Origin: Diphasiastrum complanatum
Lineage: Eukaryota; Streptophyta; Lycopodiopsida; Lycopodiales; Lycopodiaceae
NCBI GenBank assembly: GCA_029204225.1
Contig: CM055097.1
Location: forward strand, 49,066,052-49,130,051
DNA length: 64,000 nucleotides
Direction: 5' to 3'
The notes under the pieces were generated by a model. The model was not told where the DNA came from, made no database searches, and saw only the letters and a program-made list of their open reading frames with translations. The translations under genes and the position numbers were made by a program. This document shows positions 1 through 10,874 of this stretch, in pieces; positions within the stretch are counted from its first letter, which is position 1; every line of letters begins with the position of its first letter.

Positions 1-385
1 GTATTATAATGTTGCTTAGCTTGTTTCATTGATCCTATGATCCTATCTTCCTTTAATATAACTGCTTTGGGCAATTTTACTATGAGTTCATCAGGAATAT
101 TATGCACTCCAAATCTGGTCGGATCCATATGATTTAAAATCTGCTCATTTGTAAGTTCTGCATTGCCATCATAAGTCAACACATGACTCATAGGAATGAG
201 TTCATCCTCAATCAGATCTGGTATAGGTTCCGTTGATATCCAGGCTACATTCAGCACATTCAGTGGAAACATGATTGGTGTATCCAAAGTTCAATCTAAT
301 AAGGAAATCGTGCTCAAATCTGATTGATTATCTTGTTGACACATATATCTAGCTGTACAGTCAATTGTTGCGAGAGGTATAGGTC
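1..385 (-). repeat. Direct repeat copy 1, gypsy protease-RT linker
   Basis: About 385 bp closely matching 1728-2116 in the same orientation. Both encode, on the minus strand, the spacer between protease and RT. Here it lies on the wrong (3') side of the RT fragment, so the segment has been duplicated or two elements are joined. Confidence 0.8.
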
Positions 386-1462
386 ATTCTAAATCCGCAA
401 AGAAGATAATAAAAATTTGATAGTAGTTTGCATGACCCATAAACACATAAACTTCTCGAATTGTTGTTGGTGGTGGCAATTCCACAATAACTTTGATCTT
501 AGAATAATCGGTGGCAATTCCATGTCTTGATATCACATGTCCAAGCACCACTCCGTGAGAAACCCATATCTGGCATTTTTCTGGATTTAGAGAAATATGA
601 TATTTGCGGCATCTTTCAAAGACTTTCTCCAATCGATCCAGGTGGTCTGTATCTGTACTATGAACTCCCAAGTCGTCCAAGTAAATTTCAAGGAATTTTT
701 GCGATAATCTTTAAAGGCAAATTGCATTACTCTTTGGAATGAACTTGGTGTATTACAGATTCCAAACGGCATTACTTTGTAAGCATAGGTGCCCCATTCT
801 GTTGCAAAAGTAGTTTTGTGACAATCGACAGGTGCAATTTTAACCTGGTTGTAACCACTAAATCCATCCAGGAAACTATAAGCTTTCACTCCAGCAAGGC
901 GATCCAAAATGCTTTTAGTAAAAGGTAATGGAAAGTGATCCTTCTGTGTCACTTTATTCAATGCTTTGAGATTCACACAGATTCGCAATTTTCCATTTTT
1001 CTTAGGAACAACGACAATCGGTGAAATCCATTCGGTATGCTCGATCTCATAAATGAAATCGGCATCAAGCAGTCTTTAAAGTTCTTTCTTTATTAGATCT
1101 ACCACATTAGGATTACAACGATAGAACTTTGTAACCTTTGGTATAGCATCAGGTACTAAAGGTATGATATGTTCAATGACTGATGTCGGAATACCCTTCC
1201 AATCTTGATAAGTCCATGCAAAACAATCTTGATAATTCAGAAGTAGCAAACGGAGTGCTTGATACTGTTCAGGAGTAAGTTGTGATCCCAGTTGTACAAT
1301 CTTTTCTGGTTCTCCTGGTTCTGCAAGATTCATTGGCTGCGTCCTAGCTGGGCCATCGTAAACCTCTTTAGATTCTGGCATGTGTTCTTCAGGTTCACTA
1401 TGTGCTTTTGGTAACATGATAACCACATCATCCAGTGTATAACGTTTAAAATGCTCTGGCAT
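384..1462 (-). pseudogene. Ty3/gypsy reverse transcriptase, broken
   Basis: The minus strand reads through a pre-RT linker (about 1462-1080), the RT start with VVVPKKNGKLRICV, the palm motif FLDGFSGYNQV near 850-880, the MPFGICNTPSSFQRVM motif near 730-770, and the YLDD catalytic box near 670-680. It continues through NPEKCQ and a GHVISRHGIA motif typical of gypsy RT. One stop interrupts the frame near 1078. A one-base shift in an A-run near 700 moves the YLDD part to another frame. The sequence ends near 384 before RNase H. The enzyme would copy element RNA into DNA in a cytoplasmic particle; this copy cannot make it. Confidence 0.88.
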
Positions 1463-1727
1463 ATCATGCTGGACTACATTTGATTGTTCTTTTTCAAAAG
1501 GACTTGTCTTGGATCTTCATTTAGTCTTCTTAGTAGGAATTGATCGTGGAGGTGATGACTTCCAGGATGATAAATCTTTCTTCTCAGGTGAAGACTTCCT
1601 AGATGATGATGTCTTGCTGGAGATCTGACTTGAAGAATCATTGTTGACTTTTCCTTTGTCTTTATCGAAAAGAGGTGGCACTTCCTTAAAATAATCTTTT
1701 GAGGGGGAATTTCCCATTTCAGGACCG

Positions 1728-2116
1728 TATTTTAATGTCGCTTTGCTTGTTTCTTCGTCATCAAACCTGTCATCCTATCTCCCTTCAATATAACTGCTTT
1801 GGGCGATTTGATTGTTGGTTCATCAGGAACATTACGCACTCCAAATCTGGTCGGATTCATATGATGTAGAATCTGTTCATCTGTTCATCCATAAGTTCTG
1901 CATTGCCATCATAAGTTAAGACATGGCTCATTGGTATGAGATCATCCTCAATTGGATCTGGTATAGGTTTCGTTGATATCTAGGCTACATTCAGCACATT
2001 TAGTGGAAATGTGATTGGCGTGTCCAAAGTTCGATCTAACAAGGAAATCTCGCTCATCTCTTATTGAATATCTTGTTGACACATATATCCTACTGTACAA
2101 TCAATTGTTGCAAGAG
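1728..2116 (-). repeat. Direct repeat copy 2, gypsy protease-RT linker
   Basis: Second copy of the linker at 1-385, with scattered substitutions and a small insertion near 1880 (a repeated atctgttc). It lies in the expected place between protease and RT. The adjacent 1517-1717 stretch on the same strand is rich in Ser and Lys codons and is probably part of the same linker. Confidence 0.8.
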
Positions 2117-2530
2117 CTTCGTTCCAATTGACAGTATCCGTGTGAGAATCGTAATGAACTCCGCTAGCTGATCAAACGACAGTTCGTCCATGAGGAATGG
2201 TGGAAGATATACCTGTCAGAATTGCAGGAGTACAGTTTTTCATTACTTTCGTAGTGATGGACTTACCAGAAGCACCAAGTGTCTACCAAATTCGATTACG
2301 ACGTCCATGGTTACGAGTTGCGCAAGTAATTCATAATTGGGTTACCGGAAAAATCACTTTTGAAAATCATGAACGTGTAGTTAAAATTGATCCTACAACT
2401 TGGACTATCAAACCGGTGGTTCAAAAAGAGGATGACAATTCATCAACAACAGATCATACTTGTGATCGACTTAATAGAAAAAGTAACAGGCTTAATCTTT
2501 GTAAGGCCCCATTTTGCGCATAGCTTTGTA
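2117..2530 (+). pseudogene. Gypsy protease C-terminal part, inverted
   Basis: The plus strand reads DIPVRIAGVQFFITFVVMDL, then a YQIRLRRPWLRVAQ block and an HNWVTGKITF block. This is the retropepsin C-terminal half plus the following strand typical of this gypsy group (compare LGRPWL...). The protease start (IDGGS) is on the opposite strand at 2545, and the next domain in order (linker, 2116 downward) is also on the minus strand. So only this block of about 410 bp is flipped. Confidence 0.72.
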
Positions 2531-2544
2531 GAAATCAGGTTAAC

Positions 2545-2994
2545 TCATGAACCTCCATCTATCACGACTACTTCTTTAGGAAATTGTCTATGTTGTATCG
2601 GCAGAGTGATATTCTTTTGTTCACTTTCCCAAGTGGCTCCAACATGGAGTACTTCGTTAGATTCTTCAAATCCAACACAAAAAAACGGCTCCTGATGGAC
2701 TTTTGGTTCTTCTTGAGCTAACTTTTGTGCTAAGACTTCTTTTGCTTTTGGCACCAACTTCAGGAACTCTCCCAATGAAATATTGATCTTGCTAGACAAA
2801 ATGTTCATGAGTAGTTTTTTATGCGGTGCTTCTGGTTCTGTCATCTTGAAGGGTTCTTCAAGATGATGTAACTGATCATTCATATCCGTACGTAAATTTT
2901 TTGGCGGTTGCAATGGTGAAGACTGAACTTCAGCTGTTGCTTTAGCAGCTTCAAGCTCGTCTTCTTCTTGCAAATGTTTGATCCACTGTCTCAT
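2545..2994 (-). pseudogene. Gypsy gag C-terminus and protease start
   Basis: A minus-strand open frame of 149 residues. It has an acidic, glutamine-rich region, then a pre-protease segment ending VVVIDGGS, the gypsy-type aspartic protease active-site motif (D-G-G/S-S). It stops at the boundary of the inverted protease block. The start shown by the open frame is not a real start; the piece would be internal to a gag-pol polyprotein. Confidence 0.7.
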
Positions 2995-3212
2995 ATCATG
3001 ATATCTTCATTTTTTTGTATTAAGATTTGGACAGACTCCTGATGCTGTTGGTATATCACTCAATGGTATAGAATCAGCAGGTATTGGATCCATTACTGGT
3101 TCTTTCTGCTTTTGTGCTCTGGTGACCACCATCAAGGGTGCGTTTGGTTTATTCTGAGCTACTGGTCTTTGCTTGATTGCTATCAAATTTATAGTTGTTG
3201 TAGCTGGTGGTG

Positions 3213-3515
3213 GCTTCGGTCATGCTGGACAGTCTTTATAGCAATGCCCGTAACCACAGTCATGAAAGAATGGTACAAATTTTTCTTTATTTGGGCATTC
3301 TGCAACTCTGTGATTTTCTCCACATGCAAAGCATCTGAGTGGTGCTCTGGTCCAATTTATGGAGGCTTGTTGTTGAGCAGCAGCATAAATGACATATTGT
3401 TCTAAAGATCCACCTGAAGATCCACTTGCTTGATCATTTCCATAGTTCCATTGCTCAACATTTTCGTAAGGTTCCGGTTCCATTAAATTGGCTGGAGGAG
3501 CGGAGTGCTTTGGCA
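3213..3515 (-). pseudogene. Gypsy gag fragment with zinc knuckle
   Basis: The minus strand encodes a Gln/Ser-rich gag end followed by CFACGENHRVAEC, a CX2CX4HX4C nucleocapsid zinc knuckle, and a second Cys/His cluster (HDCGYGHCYKDC). It would bind element RNA in the virus-like particle. Sequence to the right of about 3515 switches to plus-strand RT, so this gag fragment lies back-to-back with another fragment. Confidence 0.75.
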
Positions 3516-3529
3516 TGGAAATGCCACGG

Positions 3530-4954
3530 ATTATTCTAAGATCAAAGTTATTGTGAAATTGCCACCGCCAGCAACAATTCGTGAAGTTTACATGTTTATG
3601 GGTCATGCAAACTACTTTTGAATCTTTATTATCTTCTTTGCGGATTTAGCATGACCTATATACAAACTGACTATTGTTCCTATTTGGACAGTAGAAGCGT
3701 TAGAAGCCTTTGAAAAATTAAAAAAAGCATTAACTTCAACACCAATACTGCGTTCTCCAGATTGGACAATAGAGTTTCATGTTCATACGGATGCCTCAAA
3801 ATACGCCATTGGATCAGTTTTGACGTAGCCATGTGACTATAAGTAAGATTGTCCTATATGATTTGCAAGCAGACAGCTTACAGATCCAGAAAAGAATTAT
3901 TCAACAACAGAACGTGAGGCATTATCCATGATTTTTTTTGTTTGAAAATTTCGTCACTACCTCATGGAAACGCACTTTCATTTTATACGGATCATCAACC
4001 ATTACTATACTTGGTAAACAAGACATGCAATACTGGACGTATTGCAAGATGGTTATTGTTATTGACTGAATTTGACTTTCGAATTGTGGTTCGAAAGGGC
4101 AAGCAACATTATCTAGCCAATCATGTTTTGCGAATTGAATCCGCACCAGTTAATACTGAAGTGGATGATGAACTGCCAGATGCTGCATTGTTCTATGTTG
4201 AAGCAGTACCTGAGTGGACAGCAGATATTGTTGAGTACCTGATGCTAGGACAACCGAATGACTCCTTGACAAAAGTACAGAAGAGACAATTGATTCATAA
4301 GGCTCAACCTTATCAATTAATTGCAGGACAATTGTATCGTTGTGGATCAGATAATATTTTACGAAGATGTGTTTTACCGCATGAAGTACTAGATTTAATC
4401 ATGTTTTCACATGATGGCATGGGTGGAAACACTTCTCTACATATATTACTGTTCGCAAACTTTTGCAATCCGGTTGTTGGTGGCCTCAGAATTATGGGCA
4501 TTATGGGCATTCAGGATTGCTTACAAAAATAGTACAAATCAAACACCTTTTCAACTGGTTTATGGTCAAGGTGCTGTTATGCCAACTGAAATTTTAATCC
4601 CATCTTTATTCATAGCAGCAACGGAACGATTAAATGATGATCAATCTTTACAAATTTGCCACGATGCATTGCACAAATTATGTGAAACCCGATTGATGGC
4701 AGTTCATGCCTTAGCAGCAGAGAAAGCACGCCACAAGGCATGACATGATTGTCGATTACACAAAAAAGATCTGAAAGCAGGAGATCTGGCGTTGATGTAC
4801 AAAACCATGCTGATCAAGGGAAAGTTGAAGTTTACCGGTGAAGGCCCGTATAAAGTAAAGGAAATCTTGATAAATAGCGAAGTAATTCTTGAACACTTGG
4901 ATGGAAAGCGATTTGATACTCTGGTGAATGGCAGCCGATTACGCAAGTTTTGAC
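3530..4954 (+). pseudogene. Gypsy RT end, RNase H and integrase ends, broken
   Basis: The plus strand begins with the RT end (a PPPATIREVYMFMGHANY block) that also occurs on the minus strand at 384-520. RNase H follows: FHVHTDASKYAIG near 3780, TTEREALSMI near 3905, and YTDHQPLLYL near 3990. The integrase zinc region lies near 4300-4430. The catalytic core is deleted near 4440-4515, so the frame jumps to an integrase end (NSTNQTPFQLVYGQG) and a C-terminal domain with LKFTGEGPYKV near 4830. Stops occur near 3650, 3828 and 4741. Confidence 0.83.
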
Positions 4955-4959
4955 AGCCT

Positions 4960-5350
4960 GCTCCGCCAGTTCAGCAAGTTTGATCTCAATACTTTTTTAA
5001 ATTTTGATTGTTTTTCAATTTTTTGTTTTTAGCACTTCATTTGCTAAGCTTTTTGGAAAAAGACAGTAAAAAAAAAAAAAACTAAAGCAAAAAATGAGAA
5101 AAGACTGATGAGCAAAAGCCAGAAAGTCATCAACATAGGAAAAAGAAAACCTACTAATTTTTTGATGGAAAAAGACTTAGAAAATCATTGTTTTGGTCAA
5201 ATTTGGCCTATACAGTACTAGAAACCTTTGCTGAGCTCTCAGATTGTACATCCACTCTAGATTGCACTGCTCTCGTCAACAGCTTCAAGCTGATACCCAT
5301 ATTGCCCACTTAATTTAATTTTATTTTTTTTAGAATTAAAAAAAAAAATT
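4960..5350. other. No gene seen; A/T-rich stretch
   Basis: Low-complexity A and T runs (for example near 5068-5080 and 5320-5350). I see no open frame with recognisable homology and no LTR boundary. Confidence 0.6.
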
Positions 5351-5360
5351 ATATATTATG

Positions 5361-5517
5361 GTACCGCGGATCAGTATGGATCCGCTATACCAGTGTGGAT
5401 CCGCGGTAAAGGGATCCGCAGATCCTGGTACCGTTGGACCTATGATATATATATATATATCATAGGTACCGCGGGACCATACTGGTACCGCGGTACCATG
5501 TTAGTACCTCAGTACCA
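5361..5517. repeat. GC-rich palindromic island
   Basis: A cluster of GGTACC, CCGCGG and GGATCC palindromes on both sides of a perfect 30-bp palindrome at 5438-5467, whose arms are ACCTATG and CATAGGT around an (AT)n core. The arms outside it repeat GGTACCGCGG and ATACTGG-type words in partly inverted order. Composition is unlike the A/T-rich neighbours. It could fold into a cruciform. Confidence 0.75.
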
Positions 5518-5787
5518 CGATATAATAATTTATTTTTTTATTTAATATTTTTGAAAAAAAATTTAACCTAAACTACCCGCCCCCCTCGCTTCTTATCTCC
5601 CAGTATTTTTCCAGCCCATCACTGCCCTGCCATTGCTTCTGTTTTTTTTGCCCTGCCTTTGCTCGCCCCTCTTCTGATTTGCGTCGCCCTTCGCCCACAG
5701 ACCGCCCTGCCTTGCATCTGTTTTGCCTCATCCTGCCTTCGCTACCTTCGCCCATTCTCAACGTCTCTCCAAGAGTGAGTTGGCTAG

Positions 5788-6260
5788 CATTCTTGGCTGG
5801 TTTTGCTGATGGAAATGAAGCTAATGGAGGTTTATTATGTCACTCATCCATGGCTAAGTTCTCAAGTGTTGAGCTACTTGGTGCCAATACTTGGAGATTG
5901 TCAATTTTTGGTGAATTCATGGTCATTTTCTTGTGTCAAGTAGATCTTGAAGATGGACTAGTGCAACCTACTTGGCTTATGGAGTCATGTGGTGCTGGAT
6001 TTGCATCATATATGTACTCACCTACTCATGGATTTCCAAGGTTTGATGGTTTCTTGTGGCAAGATGTTGATGGAGGCTCATTCATGGAGTTTTATGGTGG
6101 AGACATATCAAGAAAGGACAAAGTTGGAGGAGACAAGCAAGCAAATGGTCATCACTCACATTTATTGTTTGGTTGTTGTAACTTTCCAGATAGTTCAAAT
6201 TTTGAAACATGGAGGAATCATTTCATTCACATTCTATTTGGTTCTTCATGTTCTAGTTAG
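5788..6260 (+). repeat. Dispersed repeat copy A, open but probably not coding
   Basis: About 290 bp (5788-6075) closely match 52210-52500. Both copies read open in the same frame (for example KFSSVELLGAN and FLCQVDL). Most differences between the copies change the amino acid, which argues against selection on a protein. Each copy lies 3' of copia sequence: this one lies upstream of the polypurine tract and LTR of element X. It may be a 3' accessory region of a copia family. I do not recognise a domain. Confidence 0.6.
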
Positions 6261-6433
6261 ATCTTGATGTGTAAAATTGATGTAAGAAATAGTGAAGCAT
6301 CCAATTTGGACACTATTCTCTATATCAATTATGAAAGATACTTTAGAACCTTAGAAAGGAGATCTATACTTAGGATGGAGATCATTCTAAATTTGGATCA
6401 AAGTAGTATGGTTAAAACTATGCCAAAACTAGT

Positions 6434-6444
6434 TGAAGAGGGAG
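6434..6444 (+). promoter_or_regulatory. Polypurine tract of copia element X
   Basis: GAAGAGGGAG directly before an LTR start TGTGAG. The codons read Glu-Glu-Gly-Val-stop and overlap the LTR start, exactly as at the end of intact element Z. It primes plus-strand DNA synthesis in a living element. Confidence 0.75.
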
Positions 6445-7097
6445 TGTGAGAGATTTCAACTAGTTTAGTCTAGTTTAGTCATATTTTGGTTAATTGTCAA
6501 TAAGAGGCCAAAACTCATTTTAGACTTAGAGATAACCTTTTTGAAGTTATATTAGTTTAAAATACATTCAATAAACACTTTTTGAAAGTGTGGAAAAGTT
6601 GGTAGTCAAGTTTGAGAGAGATTCAAATTTGAACTTTGGGTACATTTAATCTAGTCCAAAAAATAGTAGGGTTTACATTTTGGAGGGCAAGACAAGTGGC
6701 CAAATAGGGTTTGAAAACTCTATAAAAGGATGTAACTATGGAGAGACACATCTTCTCTCTTCTCTCTCTCATTTCATCATTATACATGGTTCTCTTTGGG
6801 TTCTACTACTCATTGGTGCACTCTCATGATGTTATCTTGCAATCTTGTGTGTAGAATGCTCATATTTTGCTATTTTTGGTTTCACATGTGTGAAATACAG
6901 TAGGGTACTGTAATTGTATGGACAGCAAACATATTTTATGTTTTGGTTCATGTTTGATCAATATCTCTTAGAGTTTGCATCTCATTTTGTATGTAGATGA
7001 TGATTTTTCTACATTGGAAGGATTGTTGGTTTGCTCCTTATTGTAACCAAAGATCGGGGACATAAATTGGACCTTGAATGATCTGAAATCCTTCACA
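6445..7097 (+). mobile_element. 3' LTR of copia element X
   Basis: 653 bp starting TGTGAG and ending TTCACA. It contains a TATA-like TATAAAAG at 6721, a CT-rich stretch 50 bp downstream, and a near-palindrome TTCACATGTGTGAA at 6881. It shares its start and layout with LTRs at 7149, 11787 and 43151. No primer site follows, and the next bases are RT sequence of an older copia, so this is a 3' LTR at an insertion edge. Confidence 0.8.
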
Positions 7098-7148
7098 AGA
7101 TATTGATGATATCAAGATTGCACTCAAGAAGGAGTTTGAGGTGCATCT
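7098..7148 (+). pseudogene. Copia RT fragment, left side of Y insertion site
   Basis: About 50 bp encoding DIDDIKIALKKEFEV, which matches the region just after the YVDD box of copia RT (element Z has DIDEIKMALKREFEI). It is cut off by the LTR of element Y after CATCT. The host element continues at 12522. Confidence 0.8.
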
Positions 7149-7785
7149 TGTGAGAAATTTCAACTACTTTTGCTATTTTGGTCATATTTGTATATTTGGC
7201 AATTGAGGCTAATTTCATATTAGACTTAGAGTTTGACATTTCAAAGTTATATTAGTCTAAAGGCATTTTAATAAATACTTTTTGAAAGTGTGGGAAAGTG
7301 TAGTACACGAAATTCAATTTGAATGTGGATACATTTGAATCTAGTCCACATTAATGCTAGGGTTTTTGTTATGGAGGGAAACCAAACTCATTAATGAGTC
7401 ATGGATATGCTATATATAGCTGTACACTCATGGGAAGAGACACATTCTTTCTCTCTTATCTCACTTCATGCTTATACATGAGTTCTCTTGGGTTCATCTA
7501 TCCATTAGTGCACTATATTTGTGATATCTTGCAATCTTGTGTGTAGAATGCTTATTTTATGCTATTTTCGGGTCCACACGTGTGGAACATAGTAGCTTAC
7601 TGTTTTTGTACTGACAACAACTTCATGATATCTTATGTTTGATGTTTGATCAGGTTTCTATTGAGTTTGCATCTCTTTTATAGAATAGATGTTGGTTTTT
7701 CTACATTGGCAAGATTGAGTTTATCTATTTCTAACCAAAGATCAGGTTATGGATTTGGATCTTAATTGATCCCAAATTTTTCACA
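7149..7785 (+). repeat. 5' LTR of element Y
   Basis: Starts TGTGAGAAATTTC and ends TTTTTCACA. TATATATA lies at 7411-7418 and a short CT tract lies near 7449. A perfect palindrome TCCACACGTGTGGA lies at 7573-7586. The primer site follows immediately. Confidence 0.88.
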
Positions 7786-7797
7786 TGGTATTAGAGC
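7786..7797 (+). promoter_or_regulatory. Primer-binding site of element Y
   Basis: TGGTATTAGAGC directly after the LTR, one mismatch from TGGTATCAGAGC, which pairs with the 3' end of initiator tRNA-Met and primes minus-strand synthesis in most plant copia elements. Confidence 0.88.
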
Positions 7798-8385
7798 TTG
7801 TGTTGCAGGTTTTAAAAGGATCAAGCACATTTATCAAGGATTTGGAGGAGATATCAATGCTAGAGCATGCTAGATTGACTTCTACTCAAAAATCGAGTTT
7901 CTTGCATATGTAGATTGGATCTTTTGTAGATCAAAATTCAATTTAGGTGAAAGAACTTGAGGAATTCTGATTTCACACCATACTTGCTATAGATATCCAA
8001 TTTTGGATGCATTAGGAAGGTCTCACTTGAGGCTACAAGATTCTATATCAAGTTTGTAGCAATTGCATGTAGAATTTGAAATATTCAATTTTTTGTGATT
8101 TTGTCAATACCCTAATTTTGATTGGATCTCTATTTTTTGAGGTTATCGAATGTCATTATAGTGTGTTACAATCTTAGGAAGTGGCAAGAGTCATTATATT
8201 GAAGATAGATCATAGGTTGATCAAAATTTACACATTCTATGTGTTGATTTGCTAGATATAAGTGCTAGAAGAGAATTGAGAGGTTCCATATCTTTGTGAT
8301 TTCTTTTTGGAAACATTTTCTGCATTTCAAAAGAGTGCTTTGTCCATTGGAACAGGTTGAAAGAGAAAGATCAAGACATTTCAAC

Positions 8386-9400
8386 ATGGCTACATCAAGT
8401 GGATACATGTTGGAAGTCAATGATAGGCTTACCTCAAGCAACTATTCATTGTGGAAAATGAGGATGGAATCACTTCTTGAGACGAATCAAGTTTTGGATA
8501 CTGTTGTAGGTTTGGAGGAGAGGCCAGCAACACAACAAGAACAGTTGAGGTATGAGAAGAGAGTTAGAAGAGCTCTACACATGATATAGATGAATGTTAC
8601 CAATGAACCTTTCATGATATAGATGAATGTTACCAATGATAGGCTTACCTCAAGCAACTATTCATTGTAAAAAGTGAGGATGGAATCACTTCTCGAGATG
8701 AATGATGTCTTGGATATTGTTGTAGGTCTGGAGGAGAGGCCAGCAACACAACAAGAACAATTGAAGTATGACAAGAGAACTAAAAGAGCTCTACACATGA
8801 TATAGATGAATGTTACCAATGAACTTCTCAAGGAAGTTGGTAAGTGTACTTCATCAAGTGAGGCTTGGGAAGCTTTAAAGAAGCTTTATGAATCCAAGTC
8901 TACTTATAGAGTGTTGACTCTAAGAAGACAAATCTCTCAAAGTTTGAAAAAGAATGAAGAAAGTCCAAATAATTTTGTTTTGAGAGGGAAGGCTTTGAAT
9001 GATGAGTTATCTTTCATTGATGAGAGCATTAAGGAAGGAGAGCTTGTTCAAGTTATTCTTAATGGTTTGTTGGATGCTCATGCTAACATTGTAAAAAGTG
9101 TTGCCATTCAAAGAACTTTTGCAAGTTTGATGGATCTTCAAGAGATTTTGATCAATGAAGAATATAGGCTTCAAGCAAGAGGTGGATCTACATCAACATC
9201 TCAAGTTGGAGAGGAGGCTATGTTCATCAAGGCCAAACTCAAAGGCAAAAGCAAATGTAAGTGGTCTAAATGGCAAGATCAAGGGGAGGCTTCTTCAAAT
9301 GGCAAAAGGAAAGATAGTTCAAAGCCAAAGTGCTTCTATTGTGGCATTAAAGGATAATTTGCAAGTGAGTGCTAGAAGAAGAAGAGAGATCAAGGAGATA
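8386..9400 (+). pseudogene. Copia gag of element Y with internal duplication
   Basis: Begins at an ATG with MATSSGYMLEVNDRLTSSNY, equivalent to the start of the Z polyprotein. The first 60 codons are duplicated in tandem (period 216 bp, about 8419-8634 and 8635-8818), with stops after each copy. The frame then runs through the gag retrotran domain (SEAWEALKKLYESK, RRQISQSLKK) to a zinc knuckle, CFYCGIKG then a stop in place of the His region. Gag would form the particle shell and bind RNA. The copy is dead. Confidence 0.85.
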
Positions 9401-9432
9401 AGCAAGATAATCTTACTCATTATGAAGATGGT

Positions 9433-10290
9433 TTGGATGTTCAAAACTCAAATGATGATGCTTTTGTGATGCCTTCATGTATGCTTGCTAATGATGGAGA
9501 TCTAGATCCATGGTGGATTGAGAGTGGTGCAAGCTCACACATGACTTTTCACAAAGAGTACCTCACTTCTTTGTTGGCATATGAAGATGACAAGAAGGTG
9601 ATCTACACGGCCAATGATGGTGAGTGTGCAATCAAAGGGATTGGCACAATTCCTATTTCCCTCTCTAAAAATAGGAATGTTCATTTAAAGGATGTTTCGT
9701 TCATACCTTCTATTACCAAGAATTTACTTAGTGTGAGTCAATTTCTAAGTAAAGGTTTCTAAGTTGAGTTTGATGGAGATGCTTGCATGATCAAAAGGAA
9801 GGATACCTTGATTGCAAAAGAGACAAGGGAAATTGTTCAAACTAGATGCTTGTGTTATTGCTAGCCAAGTTGTGTGGCAAGTGAGCAAATACCTATTCAA
9901 GAGGTTTGGCATAAAAGGATGGGGCACCTCAACTTCAAGTCATTGGAGGTAATGGCTAAGAAGCAAGTTGCGATTGGTCTTCCAAGATCCTTAACTAGCA
10001 TCAATCATGTTTGTGAGTCTTGCTCTTTGTCAAAGTCGTATAGACTACCTTATACTAGATCTATATCTAGATCTACAAAACCTTTTCAAGTTGTACATCT
10101 GGATATTCATGGAACTAATACAATTAGCAATAGTGGAGCTAAGATGTATGTAACCTTCATTGATGATTTTAGCAGATTTTGTTGGATCTATCTACTAAAG
10201 AGAAAAGATGAAGTGTATGATGTCTTTGTGAGTTCAAGAATGCAAGGGAGAACCAATTTTCCACAAAGATCAAGTGCTTGAGGAGTGACA
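9433..10290 (+). pseudogene. Copia protease and integrase start of element Y
   Basis: Protease motif reads WWIESGASSHM: the catalytic Asp of D-S-G is Glu (GAG). A stop follows at about 9762. The pre-integrase domain then has VWHKRMGHLNFKSLE and CESCSLSKS (zinc-binding HHCC), and the integrase core starts with VHLDIHG and YVTFIDDFSRFCW. The frame shifts near 10230, and the second Asp (RSDNGGE) is in another frame near 10285. Confidence 0.85.
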
Positions 10291-10874
10291 ATGGTGGAGA
10301 GTTCAAGGCTTTTTGTGATGAGCATGGGATCAAGAGGGAGTACACAATTTCAAGGACACCAGAACAAAATGGAGTGGCCAAGAGGAAGAATAGGACTTTT
10401 ATGTGAAAGTGCCAAAGCCATGAGGCTAGGTGCTAGTCTTCCAAAACCATTTTGGGATCAAGCTTTGTTGTGTGCTAACTTTCTATGCAATAGGTGGCCG
10501 AGTGCTATATTGGATGGAAGAACACCTTTTGAGATGCTATTCAAGAGAAGGCCGAGTGTCAAGTTTCTTAGAACTTTTTAATGTACTTGCTATTCCAATA
10601 TAAGTCTTGATGATAGGACAAAGGAGGATCCATCTTCAAGGAAAGGTACATTTGTTGGATATAGTGAGGTGAGTGAAGCCTACATGGTTTACATTCCAAC
10701 CACTAATAAGGTGATTATTGGTAGAGATGTCACTTTTGATGAGGGGAATATTCCAAAGGTGTCTTGGATGGATCTAACATTCTTGATACTGATGTAAAAG
10801 ATCCTACTTTAGATGGTGATGATGAAGGACCTTCATCAAGTCACAAGCCAAGGAGAACATCAAAGGAAAGACAA
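10291..10874 (+). pseudogene. Copia integrase end of element Y
   Basis: Reads NGVAKRKNRT near 10370-10400, where the third DDE residue (Glu in VAERKNR) is Lys. PFWDQALLCANFLCNRWPSA, the C-terminal DDRTKEDPSSRKGTFVGYSE block and an IIGRDVTFDEGN block follow. A stop lies near 10581 and a shift near 10760. The sequence is then interrupted by a 355-bp insertion. Confidence 0.83.

Larger units (their letters stand above)
1..4960. mobile_element. Rearranged Ty3/gypsy retrotransposon remnant
   Basis: Fragments of one gypsy polyprotein are present, but order and orientation are scrambled. On the minus strand, reading from about 3515 downward, are gag zinc knuckle, pre-protease region, protease start, linker and reverse transcriptase. 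On the plus strand are the rest of the protease (about 2130-2520) and RT end, RNase H and integrase (about 3530-4954). All reading frames carry stops or shifts. I see no LTR pair or target-site duplication, and the left edge may run past the window. Confidence 0.85.

Noticed and set aside
5679-6260. 193-residue plus-strand protein gene
   Set aside because: The first third is C-rich repeat. The rest is a dispersed repeat whose two copies differ mostly by amino-acid changes, and no domain is visible.
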